Assembly (NCBI GenBank): GCA_903772945.1
Contig: CAICTM010000157.1
Location: 40,191-104,190 of the forward strand
Origin: Seminavis robusta
Taxonomy: Eukaryota; Bacillariophyta; Bacillariophyceae; Naviculales; Naviculaceae
Reading direction: 5' to 3'
DNA: 64,000 nucleotides
The translations under genes and the position numbers were made by a program. Position 1 is the stretch's first letter; each line of letters starts with the position of its first letter. Below are positions 1 to 9,209 of the stretch, piece after piece. The notes under the pieces are model-generated. The model was not told where the DNA came from. It made no database searches and saw only the letters and a program-made list of their open reading frames with translations.

Positions 1-690
1 TTAGTCTGCTCCCAGCCCTTTCTTTGCTCTTGTATGCATACAACGTATCGTGCTAATACGTAGTTCGCCGACAGCAGTGACATTTGACAAAGAGACAACA
101 GGCGACGGCATCGACAGCTCGACAGCCGAAATGATTTTGCTCTGGACCTTCGGTTTAACTTGAATTCGGTGCATATTTCCTATTCCTATTTCGGTTCTTG
201 ACCGGTACGGTTCTACAACCAAGAACTTGAAACATCTATAGTCTTGGTCCACGCGTCCTCTTATAGGTACCACCGTACGACTGTATCGTACCAATGATGA
301 GTCTGCTTCCACCCTTAATACGTGAAAATATATGTCTCGGTTTTTGCATATTATTTCTAGCTGGTCTACTAGTAGAGGGGATCGACGAACAGTGATGTTG
401 CGTCCCTCGCTCGAAGATGAAAGCACGCTTCCGATACAGAGAGTACAGTATAGTAACAATTGAGACCATTCTCTCAAATTACTGTAAGGACTTCTACAAA
501 TCAACTATTTATGAATAGGACCGTATCCAAACATATCAGGTCTTTCTTGCACATTGCTTCATGGACCGTACCATGCATATACGGACCAAATGGATCGAAT
601 GAATCGAATCATTCACTTCCAACGTTGATTGGATTTCTTGTCTGTCTGTTTGTTTGTTTGCATACTTACTTTCCTTCTGGTTGGTTCTTC
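1..690. other. Intergenic DNA at window edge, no supported gene
   Basis: A minus-strand frame is open from about 504 down to a stop at 1-3 and would give a hydrophobic start, but it opens with TTG and its first ATG comes only about 110 codons in. It could be an exon of a spliced gene; nothing in its sequence is recognisable to me. The stretch also carries the short palindromic words (GAATGAATCGAATCATTC type, near 596-614) that recur between genes throughout the window. Confidence 0.4.
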
Positions 691-1194
691 TTACTTGGTG
701 TCATTATTCTGGTTGCTGTTGAGCACCAACGTTCGAATGACCATGTAGAGTACATATCCGACAGGACCGGCATAGAAACATCCGAACAAACAAGGAACGA
801 CCATGGTGTAATACTGCCAATCGGAGACCTTACAAACTTCCAGTGCATCCTGTGCAATGCCTCGTGCAACCAAAAGATCAAATGCGAGGTAATGGACCCA
901 TCCACAAAAGAAAACATCCGGATTGGCAAAGAGTCGAAAGATGCTTTCCATATTGTTCAAATCGGGTTGTGGTGCATCACCATCAGGCGATGGTGCCATC
1001 ATCATCATGGGTAGCAGAATGGAGCTGTAGAGTATTCCGTGCAAGAATGGCATGGCCAATGTCAATGTCTTTGTATGTTTCCATCGTGGTGCCAGACAGA
1101 GAGGTCCCCATCCCAAGAGGAGCGGAGGATGAATCATGGGCCACAAGTTCTGTGTGGTGGTCCAGCCAAATAGAACCGGTTTGAAGCCTTCCAT
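691..1194 (-). CDS. ABA4-like (DUF4281) integral membrane protein
   Basis: The 167-residue product resembles the ABA4/DUF4281 family. Plant ABA4 is a plastid membrane protein needed for neoxanthin formation, so a role in xanthophyll metabolism is likely but inferred. Visible family features are an early hydrophobic segment followed by P-R-W-K-H-T-K, the signature GWVHYLAFDLLVARGIAQDA, and a last membrane segment with AGPVGYVLYMVIR. About four membrane segments fit. I begin at the first ATG (1194); the frame is open a little further to a GTG at 1212 behind a possible splice acceptor, so an upstream exon with the plastid-targeting signal is probably missing. A minus-strand frame near 1601-1450 has a signal-like hydrophobic core, but I could not join it in phase. 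The family call is fairly sure, the 5' end is not. Confidence 0.75.
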   Translation of the reverse strand: MEGFKPVLFGWTTTQNLWPMIHPPLLLGWGPLCLAPRWKHTKTLTLAMPFLHGILYSSILLPMMMMAPSPDGDAPQPDLNNMESIFRLFANPDVFFCGWVHYLAFDLLVARGIAQDALEVCKVSDWQYYTMVVPCLFGCFYAGPVGYVLYMVIRTLVLNSNQNNDTK

Positions 1195-1805
1195 TGTGAA
1201 TATAGAACCCACTATTCTAAGCTAACCTGATGAATGGATAAAGAGGTAGCTTTGTGGGAAGGGAGATGAATGTAGAGAGGCTGATGTTGGCTGACATCAA
1301 GACTCAAGAACATACAAATGAAACGAAGGGAATCTTTCGGAAAAGATCTTTGCGGTGGAACGGTCAGGAACAGCGTTTGTGGCTCTTGGATGACACCATG
1401 GATCACCCTGCTCTTGTAATGTTTCCGTCAGCGTCCTCTCACCTCTCACAGATTGGAGCAGCCGCACCGAACCAAAGCAAAAGATCCCAAAGACAGCAGC
1501 ATCCACAATCCACAATACAAAAATCCACAGTTCCTAAAAGCAGCACGATACGATCGCATTGCCATTCCATCGTCCAACCTTCTCTTCTGGTAGAGTGTCA
1601 TTGCTATCTTTCTCTTGTTTGACTGATTGATTGTAAACAGTACAGTAAGTGGAATGAATAAGTCAGATGCATGCTATGGTGAAGTTGACCCTTGCCTTTG
1701 GGAGTCGAGTCAGTCGAGTCATTGGAGTGACAGTCACTTCGCCACATCTCCTCTCATTGATTGGTTGTTTTGTCTTTTTTCTTTCTTGTTTTATGTTGAA
1801 GGAAG
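1195..1805. other. Intergenic, probable 5' exon/leader of the ABA4-like gene
   Basis: On the minus strand, an ATG at 1601 opens about 50 codons containing the hydrophobic stretch LYCGLWMLLSLGSFALV, a possible ER signal for a plastid protein, ending in a stop next to several GTGAG donor-like sites. The exon junction was not resolved. On the plus side, 1705-1740 has overlapping CGAGTC words ahead of the PH-protein gene, a motif seen before several genes here. Confidence 0.3.
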
Positions 1806-2936
1806 ATGATGAACTCTAGCGTTCCTCCGTTTCCTCCTGGTGTGCCTGGTGTTCCAGCTCCCAACAACATGATGATGAATCCCAATCAGCAGCAACCACA
1901 ACAACCAGGAGGTTACAACAGCAATAACAACAATCCAATGATGATGAACCAGTCTGGCATGATGCAACAGCCTGGAATGATGAATCCATCTGGAATGATG
2001 CAACAGCCGCAACCAAACACCAACAACATGATGATGATGAACAATAACAATAACAATCCCATGATGATGAACAGTGGAATGCAAAACAATCCTCTCATGA
2101 TGAATCAGCAACAGATGATGAACAGTGGAATGATGCCACAGCAACAGATGATGATGAATCAGCCTGGCATGATGAACAACAATATGATGCAACAACCCAA
2201 TCAGATGATGATGAATCAGTCAGGGATGATGCAACCACCCCAACAACCCACCATGGCTGGAAACAACAGTATGATGAATCAAAACCAAATGAATCCCAAC
2301 ATGATGAACCGTAGTGTTATGAATACCAATCCACCCACTATCATGCCACCGACAAACACGATGAGTAGTCCCCCTCGAGCACCCCAAACGCCACAAGCGC
2401 CACAACGCAACACTCCAAATAATCAGCATTCGCATCACCGTTTGACCCGTCCACCGTACATGGATCCCACCACTAATATTCTCTACGAATGCGATCAAGC
2501 CGAATACGAAGGATGGCTTACCAAACAATCCATGTGGCTCAAAGATTGGAGACGACGTTATGTTATCCTCAAGGGCAACAAACTCTTTTTTGCCAAGAAC
2601 GAATACCAAGGACCCCACGGCATGATTGATCTCGCCCATTGTACCACTGTCAAGAGTGCCGATTGGAAATCCAAAAAACGACATTCCTTTGAAATTTCGA
2701 CTCCGGAAATTACGTATCTGTTGTACGCCGATACGGAAACGGAAAAGGACGATTGGATTGGGCGTGTCGGGAAAGCGATTGTCCGATGTTCTCGCACATA
2801 TGTCGGCAAGGGAGGACAACCTGGAGGTGGACAACCACAACATCATATGCAGTCGCCCATGGGAGATTCCGACGAAGAAGACGATGATGATATTTATACC
2901 AATGATGACATGGAAAATCCATATTACAATGATTGA
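1806..2936 (+). CDS. PH-domain protein with Met/Asn/Gln-rich head
   Basis: A 376-residue protein. Residues 1 to about 190 are almost only Met, Asn, Gln, Pro and Gly (repeats such as NQSGMMQQPGMMNPSGMMQQ), followed by a Pro/Thr/His linker. A pleckstrin-homology domain spans about 233-325: it starts YEGWLTKQSMWLKDWRRRYVI, has the basic loop KSKKRHSFEI, and ends with the family's invariant tryptophan in EKDDWIGRVGKAI. PH domains bind phosphoinositides or proteins at membranes. The tail is very acidic (DSDEEDDDD) and ends ENPYYND. The first ATG has no competing upstream start in frame. The Q/N/M-rich head is prion-like in composition and may drive condensation (inference). Ligand and partner cannot be read from the sequence. 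Confidence 0.9.
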   Translation: MMNSSVPPFPPGVPGVPAPNNMMMNPNQQQPQQPGGYNSNNNNPMMMNQSGMMQQPGMMNPSGMMQQPQPNTNNMMMMNNNNNNPMMMNSGMQNNPLMMNQQQMMNSGMMPQQQMMMNQPGMMNNNMMQQPNQMMMNQSGMMQPPQQPTMAGNNSMMNQNQMNPNMMNRSVMNTNPPTIMPPTNTMSSPPRAPQTPQAPQRNTPNNQHSHHRLTRPPYMDPTTNILYECDQAEYEGWLTKQSMWLKDWRRRYVILKGNKLFFAKNEYQGPHGMIDLAHCTTVKSADWKSKKRHSFEISTPEITYLLYADTETEKDDWIGRVGKAIVRCSRTYVGKGGQPGGGQPQHHMQSPMGDSDEEDDDDIYTNDDMENPYYND

Positions 2937-3436
2937 AACAAAAACAACAAGAAGAAAAAGACAGACAGGACAGAATTGGGCGGTGATGCAAAACAAAAAT
3001 ACAAAAAATGAAACTAAAACTACGTGGAGTGCATGAATTCGTAGTTGAAACGTGATAGATAAGGCCTCGGCAAAGAGAAAAGCTTTTAGTCCGGCCAGGT
3101 ACTGCACTGTAGCTTCGAATTAATTTTTGCTGCTATCTCGACACATCGATACATAGCTGCGCTCGAGTTTCGTTTTTCCTGGCTCTAGTTTCTTGTGTTC
3201 TTTGCTTTGAATGTGGGCTGCCATCTTGACCTCGATAGAAAGCGGTGCGTGCTCGAGTTTCATCTTTTATGGCTCATGCCGCCCCTCCCGGGTCAATTTG
3301 TGGAAGCCAAAGGAAACCAACAATTGCTGTCGTCAATCTGTGGCTACAAATTATTATCTCCTAGTTAGCTAGACAGAAGAATGATTGATAAAACAACAAG
3401 CTGTAGACGATTCTGCCGATTAAGCAAGTTAGCTAA
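2937..3436. other. Intergenic between convergent genes
   Basis: This 500-bp stretch lies between the stops of the PH-protein and STAND-ATPase genes, so it should hold both 3' ends. Nothing coding is evident. Imperfect direct repeats of a CTCGAGTTTCGT/CATCTTTT type occur near 3161-3270. Confidence 0.5.
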
Positions 3437-6400
3437 CTATACACTGGCTATTGTCGTGGTTTCGTCGGTCAACTGTGAATGTGAATTCCGGCTGCTGGCG
3501 TAACTGGTTCGGCTGACTTTCGATCCCGACGACACAAAACTCAGTCTCGTTGTCGAGAGTCGAGAAGACCCTCGATTGGACGAACCATTCATCTGGATCT
3601 CACTAGTATCAAGCCCCGGTAACATGTCTTTGTATTTCCTGCGCATGTCCTTCACCTTGGCTTCGGCGCCCCATGACCCGTACAGTTCGAGAGCTCTTGT
3701 CAAGTACGTCTCTGCCCACTCCTTGCCGGAACCACATTCGTCCGAATTCTTCTGGACGACTTCCTCCAAGAAGAATCGTCCCGCCAACTCGTTGCCCAAG
3801 GCATGATCTTGCATAAATCCAAGCTTGCCCGCAGCAGCAATTCCGGCATCGTAGCTCTGCTGAACCTTGTCAATGTCCTTGATGCCGACCGTCACTCGGG
3901 TGCACTCGGCTGTCAACAGTTTCATGTAATGGAAGCAGTTCGGGCAACCTTTGGCCACCCGCGTCGAAAACCAACCAAGGTGCCGTTTCCCTTTTGCAAT
4001 GTTGGTTCGTCTCCGCCGTCGAGTCTTCTGCGCCAATCGGAAGCAGAGCAGGCCTTGGAAGAAGACTCGGGACAACAACCAAACACCCGGGCCTTCTTTT
4101 ACGATGGCGGGCAACAACTTTGACATTTCTTCGGCAATGTGCGTGTCGTCGAAATAGCAAGCGAGCTCCAGACGACATAGATATGCCGTGAACAAAGCTC
4201 GACCATGGCCAATCTTCTTCCATTCGGCAATGCATTTGTCTTGATCCATGACATCGCCCGTCAGATCCGTTGGCTTTCGAGATCCCTTCCCTCTCAAGTT
4301 CTGAATTTGTTGCATTCGACAACGCATGATTGCCAAGAACATTTCTTGTCCGTAATCAGAAAGTGTCTCCTCGAAGCGTTTGTAGTCTGTCTCAATTGGT
4401 TCTAGAGAAAGACCGCAATAGTAGTACATCAGGCAGTAAATGAAGCAATTGAAGAACATATAGCTGACGTCTGCGTTCTTCATACAGGTATTGGCAGAAT
4501 CCAGCAACGACTCGAGGCACTCGTGCATAGGATGCTTCCAATGGATGCAGTAGCAATTCAGAAGGACTTTGGCCCGAGCATCGGTAACTGGATAGTCATT
4601 CCTGGATGCCAGCTCCATTCCGACCTTGGCGAGGCGATTTCCGTTGTCATAATCTTCCAGAAGAATCATGATAAACGATGCTGAGGCTACCGAATAGACC
4701 GTTTCCGGTCCATAGCCATGTTTGAGCGTGATTTTGGTGGATGCGATCATGGTCATGACGCAGATCTGTTCCGCGTTGGCAAACGAAGCAACCGCTGCCA
4801 GCAGATTCAGAAAGTAGAGTGTTGTGTGGATCTGCTTCTCCGAAATGTCTGGCAAGTTCAACAGTTGCTGGTCGGTTGTTTTGGCGAGCACTCCCCGGAT
4901 CCCCAAGATTCGTTTGATCATATGAACCTGAAGGAATCGTTTTGGGAATCGGATATTGGCCACCTCCTTGACAACCGCCATGGCCTGTTTCAGAGCGCCG
5001 TCCAAATCTCCATGCTGCCATCGGCATAGAATACTGCTCTGGTACGCTCCCAGCTTGTGATCTAGAGATTTGGCGTGAGTCATAATATCCTCAATGAGTG
5101 CCGAGGCTGCTGCCACATTGTCGGTGCAAAAGTAGGCATATGCCAACGAATCCGAGAGCGCCAACATGGTATCGTAATGTTCGTTCCATTTGATCACAGA
5201 AATCGATCCCAAGAGCCGCAGCCCGCGCTCGAGAAACCCCACTGCGAGAGCAAAGGATGTGGTTTCCAATGCCGCATCTGCCGCCATGTGGTTGGCTTTG
5301 ACAAACTCGAGACATCTGTTTTCAGGCAAGGTGGCAACCTTCCCCGGAGCTTGGTTGCAGTGTGTCATGGCCATGATGAACAATTTGGATTTGGAATGCT
5401 GCATGTTATCGTCACCACCACCACAACTGATTTCTCCCATGGCCATTTTAAGCAGCTGTCGCCCAATGCCAAAGTGCAATTCTTCTCTCTGGTAGGATCC
5501 CGTTTCGGGCAGAAATGTCTGCGCCGCCTCCAATACTCGATCGTGCGAGAATTTGTACCACGTGCTATGGGTCTGATGCTCTAGGAGTCCTTCGGCACAG
5601 CCTTGCGCCAACACTTGATGCATGCTGTCTAATGTGGTCACCTTGCGGTTGGCGCCATAATTCATGGCGTGAAAGAGCAGTGTGGATTCAAACCGCGAGT
5701 CTCCCAACGCCGCCGCATGCAAGAGTAATTTGCGGAGGTCGTCACTATCACAAATGGCGTCTACGCGGTGGACCACCATTTGGACAATGTCATCCGACAC
5801 GTCCGTTTCCATTTCCATCTTGGCCAAATCCCAGGTCCATCGGTAATTCGTGGTACAAAACTGGAGCAGCCGTTGATGTGCCAGCAATCGTAGATATTCC
5901 TGAACGGCACATGGATTGGAACCTGTTTTTCGTTGTACCAAGAATGTCAAATCTTGCAAATCCTCTGGTTCTCGTTTGAGAACAGCTTGGAGCATGTCAC
6001 GAATATTGTCGTGTTGAAACTCTTTCAATTCTATAAAAGTGGATTGGTTGCTGTTGGGACGCTGAATCAATGGAGCCGCCGGATGATCCTTTGACAAGGG
6101 GCGATGCGTGGCAATCATGAGCAACCGTAAGTCTTCGGCCGTGGAGGCGAGACGTTGTTTGAGACGTATAGATTGTGGATCTGCAAATTGAATATCGTCA
6201 TAGACAAATACCAAGGTTCGTTCGGCACAAGCAAGCCTGGCGAGTGCTCGTAGAGTAATGACATAGCGGTCGACGTTGTGGAGAGACGATGCTTCTTTCA
6301 AGTCTTGAATGGCTTCCGAAGCGGATCGGTTGTTTTCCGAAGCAAACGAAATCGAATCCGAGCTGACACGAGAGAGTCGCCTCAGTGCGTCTCCTCTACT

Positions 6401-6826
6401 TCTCGTGTCCTTTGCTACAGGATGTACGGGAAGTAGTAACTTGGAAATGTTGGGGATGAGAGGAGCCAAGACGGAAAAGTCCATTTGGGCATTTTCTGCC
6501 AACTTGGCCGACCATTTCTTGGCATCATCCTGTAGCATATGCTCCACAAGCTGGGAATAGCAGTCTCCAATTGCCGAATAGGGACGCATCAAAGAGTTGG
6601 CGTCGTATTTCCCAGAGCACGCCCACATTTTGTTGCTTGGTGATTTCACAACATGCTCTTGGATGAAATGAGACACCAGTTGGCTCTTTCCCGTTCCACT
6701 CGGGCCACTGACCGCCACAAGGCAGAGCTTGCCTTGTTCGCTGGCAACTTGCAGGGCATCTTGCAAGATCTTGAGCTCTTTCTGGCGACCGCAAAAGGGA
6801 AGGTTGTCAAGGTCTAGCTCCATCAT
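3437..6826 (-). CDS. Large AAA_16/STAND-type ATPase with helical-repeat C-terminus
   Basis: The 1129-residue product starts at ATG 6826; the frame extends slightly upstream but without ATG. Residues 10-20 (FCGRQKEL) match the ORC/AAA_16 entry motif. Walker A is GPSGTGKS (41-48); Walker B is about residue 225 (LVFVYDDIQFAD), followed by LLMIATHRP, as in signal-transduction ATPases such as the sensor ATPase part of PknK/MalT-like proteins. Residues about 420-1060 look like alpha-helical TPR-like repeats with Ala/Leu periodicity. The last 60 residues are Ser/Arg-rich and disordered. In diatoms, related ATPases are often fused to kinase or cyclase domains; none is visible here, so this may be a stand-alone regulator or scaffold. 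Input signal and output are unknown. Confidence 0.85.
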   Translation of the reverse strand: MMELDLDNLPFCGRQKELKILQDALQVASEQGKLCLVAVSGPSGTGKSQLVSHFIQEHVVKSPSNKMWACSGKYDANSLMRPYSAIGDCYSQLVEHMLQDDAKKWSAKLAENAQMDFSVLAPLIPNISKLLLPVHPVAKDTRSRGDALRRLSRVSSDSISFASENNRSASEAIQDLKEASSLHNVDRYVITLRALARLACAERTLVFVYDDIQFADPQSIRLKQRLASTAEDLRLLMIATHRPLSKDHPAAPLIQRPNSNQSTFIELKEFQHDNIRDMLQAVLKREPEDLQDLTFLVQRKTGSNPCAVQEYLRLLAHQRLLQFCTTNYRWTWDLAKMEMETDVSDDIVQMVVHRVDAICDSDDLRKLLLHAAALGDSRFESTLLFHAMNYGANRKVTTLDSMHQVLAQGCAEGLLEHQTHSTWYKFSHDRVLEAAQTFLPETGSYQREELHFGIGRQLLKMAMGEISCGGGDDNMQHSKSKLFIMAMTHCNQAPGKVATLPENRCLEFVKANHMAADAALETTSFALAVGFLERGLRLLGSISVIKWNEHYDTMLALSDSLAYAYFCTDNVAAASALIEDIMTHAKSLDHKLGAYQSSILCRWQHGDLDGALKQAMAVVKEVANIRFPKRFLQVHMIKRILGIRGVLAKTTDQQLLNLPDISEKQIHTTLYFLNLLAAVASFANAEQICVMTMIASTKITLKHGYGPETVYSVASASFIMILLEDYDNGNRLAKVGMELASRNDYPVTDARAKVLLNCYCIHWKHPMHECLESLLDSANTCMKNADVSYMFFNCFIYCLMYYYCGLSLEPIETDYKRFEETLSDYGQEMFLAIMRCRMQQIQNLRGKGSRKPTDLTGDVMDQDKCIAEWKKIGHGRALFTAYLCRLELACYFDDTHIAEEMSKLLPAIVKEGPGVWLLSRVFFQGLLCFRLAQKTRRRRRTNIAKGKRHLGWFSTRVAKGCPNCFHYMKLLTAECTRVTVGIKDIDKVQQSYDAGIAAAGKLGFMQDHALGNELAGRFFLEEVVQKNSDECGSGKEWAETYLTRALELYGSWGAEAKVKDMRRKYKDMLPGLDTSEIQMNGSSNRGSSRLSTTRLSFVSSGSKVSRTSYASSRNSHSQLTDETTTIASV

Positions 6827-7365
6827 CGTGGCACTCCTCAAGTCTCTTTGCTGTAGGTTGTGGGTTACATGTTATATTTTCAAGCACCGCAGTGCCCTTC
6901 TGCCGTTCTGCTTATTCGCATCGATGGATGCAGCAACCCTCATGCATTAGGCATTGGTCAATGGTCGATGCTTCGCATCCAAGATGGTACAGTACCAGTA
7001 CTAAGTACTTTTAAGTAATTTAATGTACTTCTAAGTAACCGAATCTTGACAGTTCCATCAGTTAAACAATCTGTAAATCATTTGAGCTTATACCTTCAAC
7101 AAAGAACCGTCAATCTTTTGAATTAAGGGGAAAGAGCCCAAACAGTACCAGGTATTCTACTCAAAATTTGATCTGCTCAAGCTCATTCTTTCATTGCAAA
7201 CGCGTGCCAAACTTGCGGCAGCGGATGGGCGCGGTGGGGTCTGATTGAAAATGGGAAGGAAGGATCCATTTCCAGCAATCACAATCAGGGGTGTGCGGGA
7301 GCAGATCAACCAATCGTTGGCACCAGCACCGCTACCTATCAGAGTGCGTGGAATCATCCTAGACC
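6827..7365. other. Divergent intergenic region
   Basis: A shared upstream region for the ATPase (-) and the LRR-like gene (+). It contains an AAGTA-rich patch (6995-7040: several AGTACTTT/AAGTAATTT words). No open frame of credible size was seen. Confidence 0.5.
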
Positions 7366-8490
7366 ATGAGTGTGTCGGTAGATCATGCCTCTGAAGACTT
7401 TCGTCGTTTGTGCAATCGATTGGGAGAGAATGACGAAGATCTGGTCAAAGTCATCGCTGTTTTGATTCCAGGAATGCGAGACGACGACTTTTCCCTTCTT
7501 GTCCAAAGACTCACCGCCAACACAACAGTTAAAGACGTGTCGATTTCCTTTATGACACCCTTGTCCACGGCTCAGTTTCAGGCTCTGGGTAGAGTGTTTA
7601 TAAATAACACACATACCACGGGTTTCCGACTCATATGCAACCCTCGGGTGGAGGCCATGGATATGCGGCCCCTCTGGGAGGGCCTGTTTCAGTCAAAGGT
7701 ACTCCAACTTCTCTATCTGAACGGTTTTCAGACGCAACATAATGCTATTGTAACTTTCCTCTCTGGATGGAATGGATTCACTCAGCCGAATGATCCTTCT
7801 GGAAGAATCTATGTATCAGATTGTTTCATTGGAACGCTCGAAACTGACGCCATTGTAAAATTGCTCCAAAATCAGGACAGGCACAATTTTCGTTTTTACA
7901 TCTCAAGGTGCCAATTTGATTTGACTGAAAAGAGCACCAATCTGCGACAACGTATCGCCAAAGCCTTGGCACACAATACTTCACTCAAGGTTTTCAGCTT
8001 CGAAGGTTCTCTTGAAGACTCAACTTGTGCCCAGGCCTTTGGTAGTGCAATTGCGGTCAACAAGACTCTTCATGGTGTTCGCTTTGAGGATTGTGGTGAC
8101 CTGGCAGTTCCACTTATCACTCAGGGCATTGTTCAGAACCACAGACTCTTTGCTGCCCAAGTCCAAGGCAGCTCCACTCCTCCTTCCGTCCAAATACAAG
8201 AATATCAACGACAAATCAATCATTCCATTGCAATGAACCGTGCCGGACGATATCACATGTATGATCTTGCACGTCAAGGTGGTGAGATGGAGCTAGATTC
8301 CGCATGGCTTCGCCATCTGATTCGCTGTGGCAACAAAGAACACGCCATCATCTATTCTTGGTTGCGAGACTATGTTGATATCTTTACGCGATGGGTGCTG
8401 CGTGGTACCGGCATGGCTGGCCAGAAGCGAAAAGCGACTGCCAGCAATAAGGGAGATGGTGGATGCAACAAGAGGGCCAAGACATGCTAA
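7366..8490 (+). CDS. LRR-like (RNI-fold) protein with basic nuclear-type tail, copy 1
   Basis: A 374-residue protein, one of three close paralogs here (others at 24462-25601 and 26319-27449). Alternating hydrophobic beta-strand and helix spacing, for example VKDVSISF, LLYLNGF, FRFYISRCQF, LKVFSFEGS and LHGVRFEDC, suggests a ribonuclease-inhibitor-like leucine-rich-repeat solenoid. Near residue 285 it has QRQINHSIAMNRAGRYHMY, which fits the I-x-x-x-x-x-NRAGR closing motif I associate with diatom LRR proteins. The tail GQKRKATASNKG...NKRAKTC resembles a bipartite nuclear-localisation signal. No enzyme motif or signal peptide is present. The first ATG opens the conserved N-terminus VDHASEDFRRLCNRL shared by all copies. 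Function is unknown. Confidence 0.8.
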   Translation: MSVSVDHASEDFRRLCNRLGENDEDLVKVIAVLIPGMRDDDFSLLVQRLTANTTVKDVSISFMTPLSTAQFQALGRVFINNTHTTGFRLICNPRVEAMDMRPLWEGLFQSKVLQLLYLNGFQTQHNAIVTFLSGWNGFTQPNDPSGRIYVSDCFIGTLETDAIVKLLQNQDRHNFRFYISRCQFDLTEKSTNLRQRIAKALAHNTSLKVFSFEGSLEDSTCAQAFGSAIAVNKTLHGVRFEDCGDLAVPLITQGIVQNHRLFAAQVQGSSTPPSVQIQEYQRQINHSIAMNRAGRYHMYDLARQGGEMELDSAWLRHLIRCGNKEHAIIYSWLRDYVDIFTRWVLRGTGMAGQKRKATASNKGDGGCNKRAKTC

Positions 8491-9044
8491 AAGGCTGAGT
8501 ACTATTCGAGCATGTGAGGTCCACCGGGGGGGGGGGGCTGTCACTTCCACTACACAAGAACAGCCATGGCTATTCAATCCTGGCGAGACTTTTGAGATCC
8601 ACGGGAGGACGACAGAACCACCACTTCCACCTACACAAGAACAGACATGGCAATGGTGTGTGCTGGCTAGGCAGACTGTACACAAAAATCAACAACGAGG
8701 AGCAAGTTGAGCGTTGCTCGTGTACTAGCTAGCTAGCGTATCTAGCTAGAGTCGCAACCTTTTGATTGCCCCTGTAAGATAGCATACGGATGCAGTGATG
8801 TGTGTAGCTGATAGTTGGTATTAAGAATATTCTCGTAAGAATGAAACACACTACGAAAGACCGTCCATGATGCAGCAACAACCACTGGCCCATCTGATGA
8901 AGCAGCAACTCCAGGGACAGCAGGTTGTTTGTAGTGACAGACTGCTCCCAGAACTGGAGCTCCCAGATCGTTCTCACAAGGCTTCTGTTTCAAGCTGTGG
9001 TTTCATCCCTTTTACGTTCGCACGAACGTATGCCACCATATAGT
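8491..9044. other. Intergenic, 3' flank of LRR-like copy 1
   Basis: The 3' flank shares words with the flanks of the two paralogs (a TTCCACTACACAAGAACAG... segment appears reverse-complemented near 24370-24400). It includes a run of 12 G at 8526-8537. Minus-strand frames near 8742-8993 have no ATG I trust. Confidence 0.4.
8513..8651. repeat. Imperfect 80-bp tandem duplication with G12 tract
   Basis: Two units start about 8513 and 8593. Each has GAGRTCCAC followed by a G-rich stretch and then CACTTCCAC(C)TACACAAGAACAG(A/C)CATGGC (8542-8570 and 8622-8651). The first unit contains the 12-G run. Confidence 0.7.
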
Positions 9045-9182
9045 CTACCAACCAGCCATGATGATTCTCAACCGCCCACCGGTGTTGGCTGGGTAGAAGA
9101 AATGGTACTGTTCTCGCCAAAGTAAAGATTGTTTGTAGATTTTCCAGATCGTCTGCCAAACATTCGAGCTTTCTTCGGTCAT
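9045..9182 (-). CDS. Possible small protein or first exon (45 codons)
   Basis: An ATG-initiated frame of 45 residues (starts MTEESSNVWQTIWKIYK, ends RLRIIMAGW) begins 27 bp beyond the stop of the DUF72 gene on the same strand. It is rich in Trp, Tyr and Phe, unlike random frames nearby. The stop directly follows a GGTAG, so it could also be an exon whose donor lies at the end. It may equally be chance. I recognise no family. Confidence 0.2.
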   Translation of the reverse strand: MTEESSNVWQTIWKIYKQSLLWREQYHFFYPANTGGRLRIIMAGW

Positions 9183-9209
9183 GACATGTTTTCTTTGTGT
9201 CGAGAATTG

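Noticed and set aside
1-504. 167-codon minus-strand frame with hydrophobic head
   Set aside because: Opens with TTG, first ATG about 110 codons in, no family.
2220-3107. 295-codon minus-strand frame opposite the PH-domain gene
   Set aside because: Shadow of the repeat-rich and PH-coding strand; no recognisable domain.
3437-6826. Histidine kinase or guanylate cyclase attached to the STAND ATPase
   Set aside because: The C-terminus ends in helical repeats and a disordered tail; no H-box, N-box or cyclase motif is visible.
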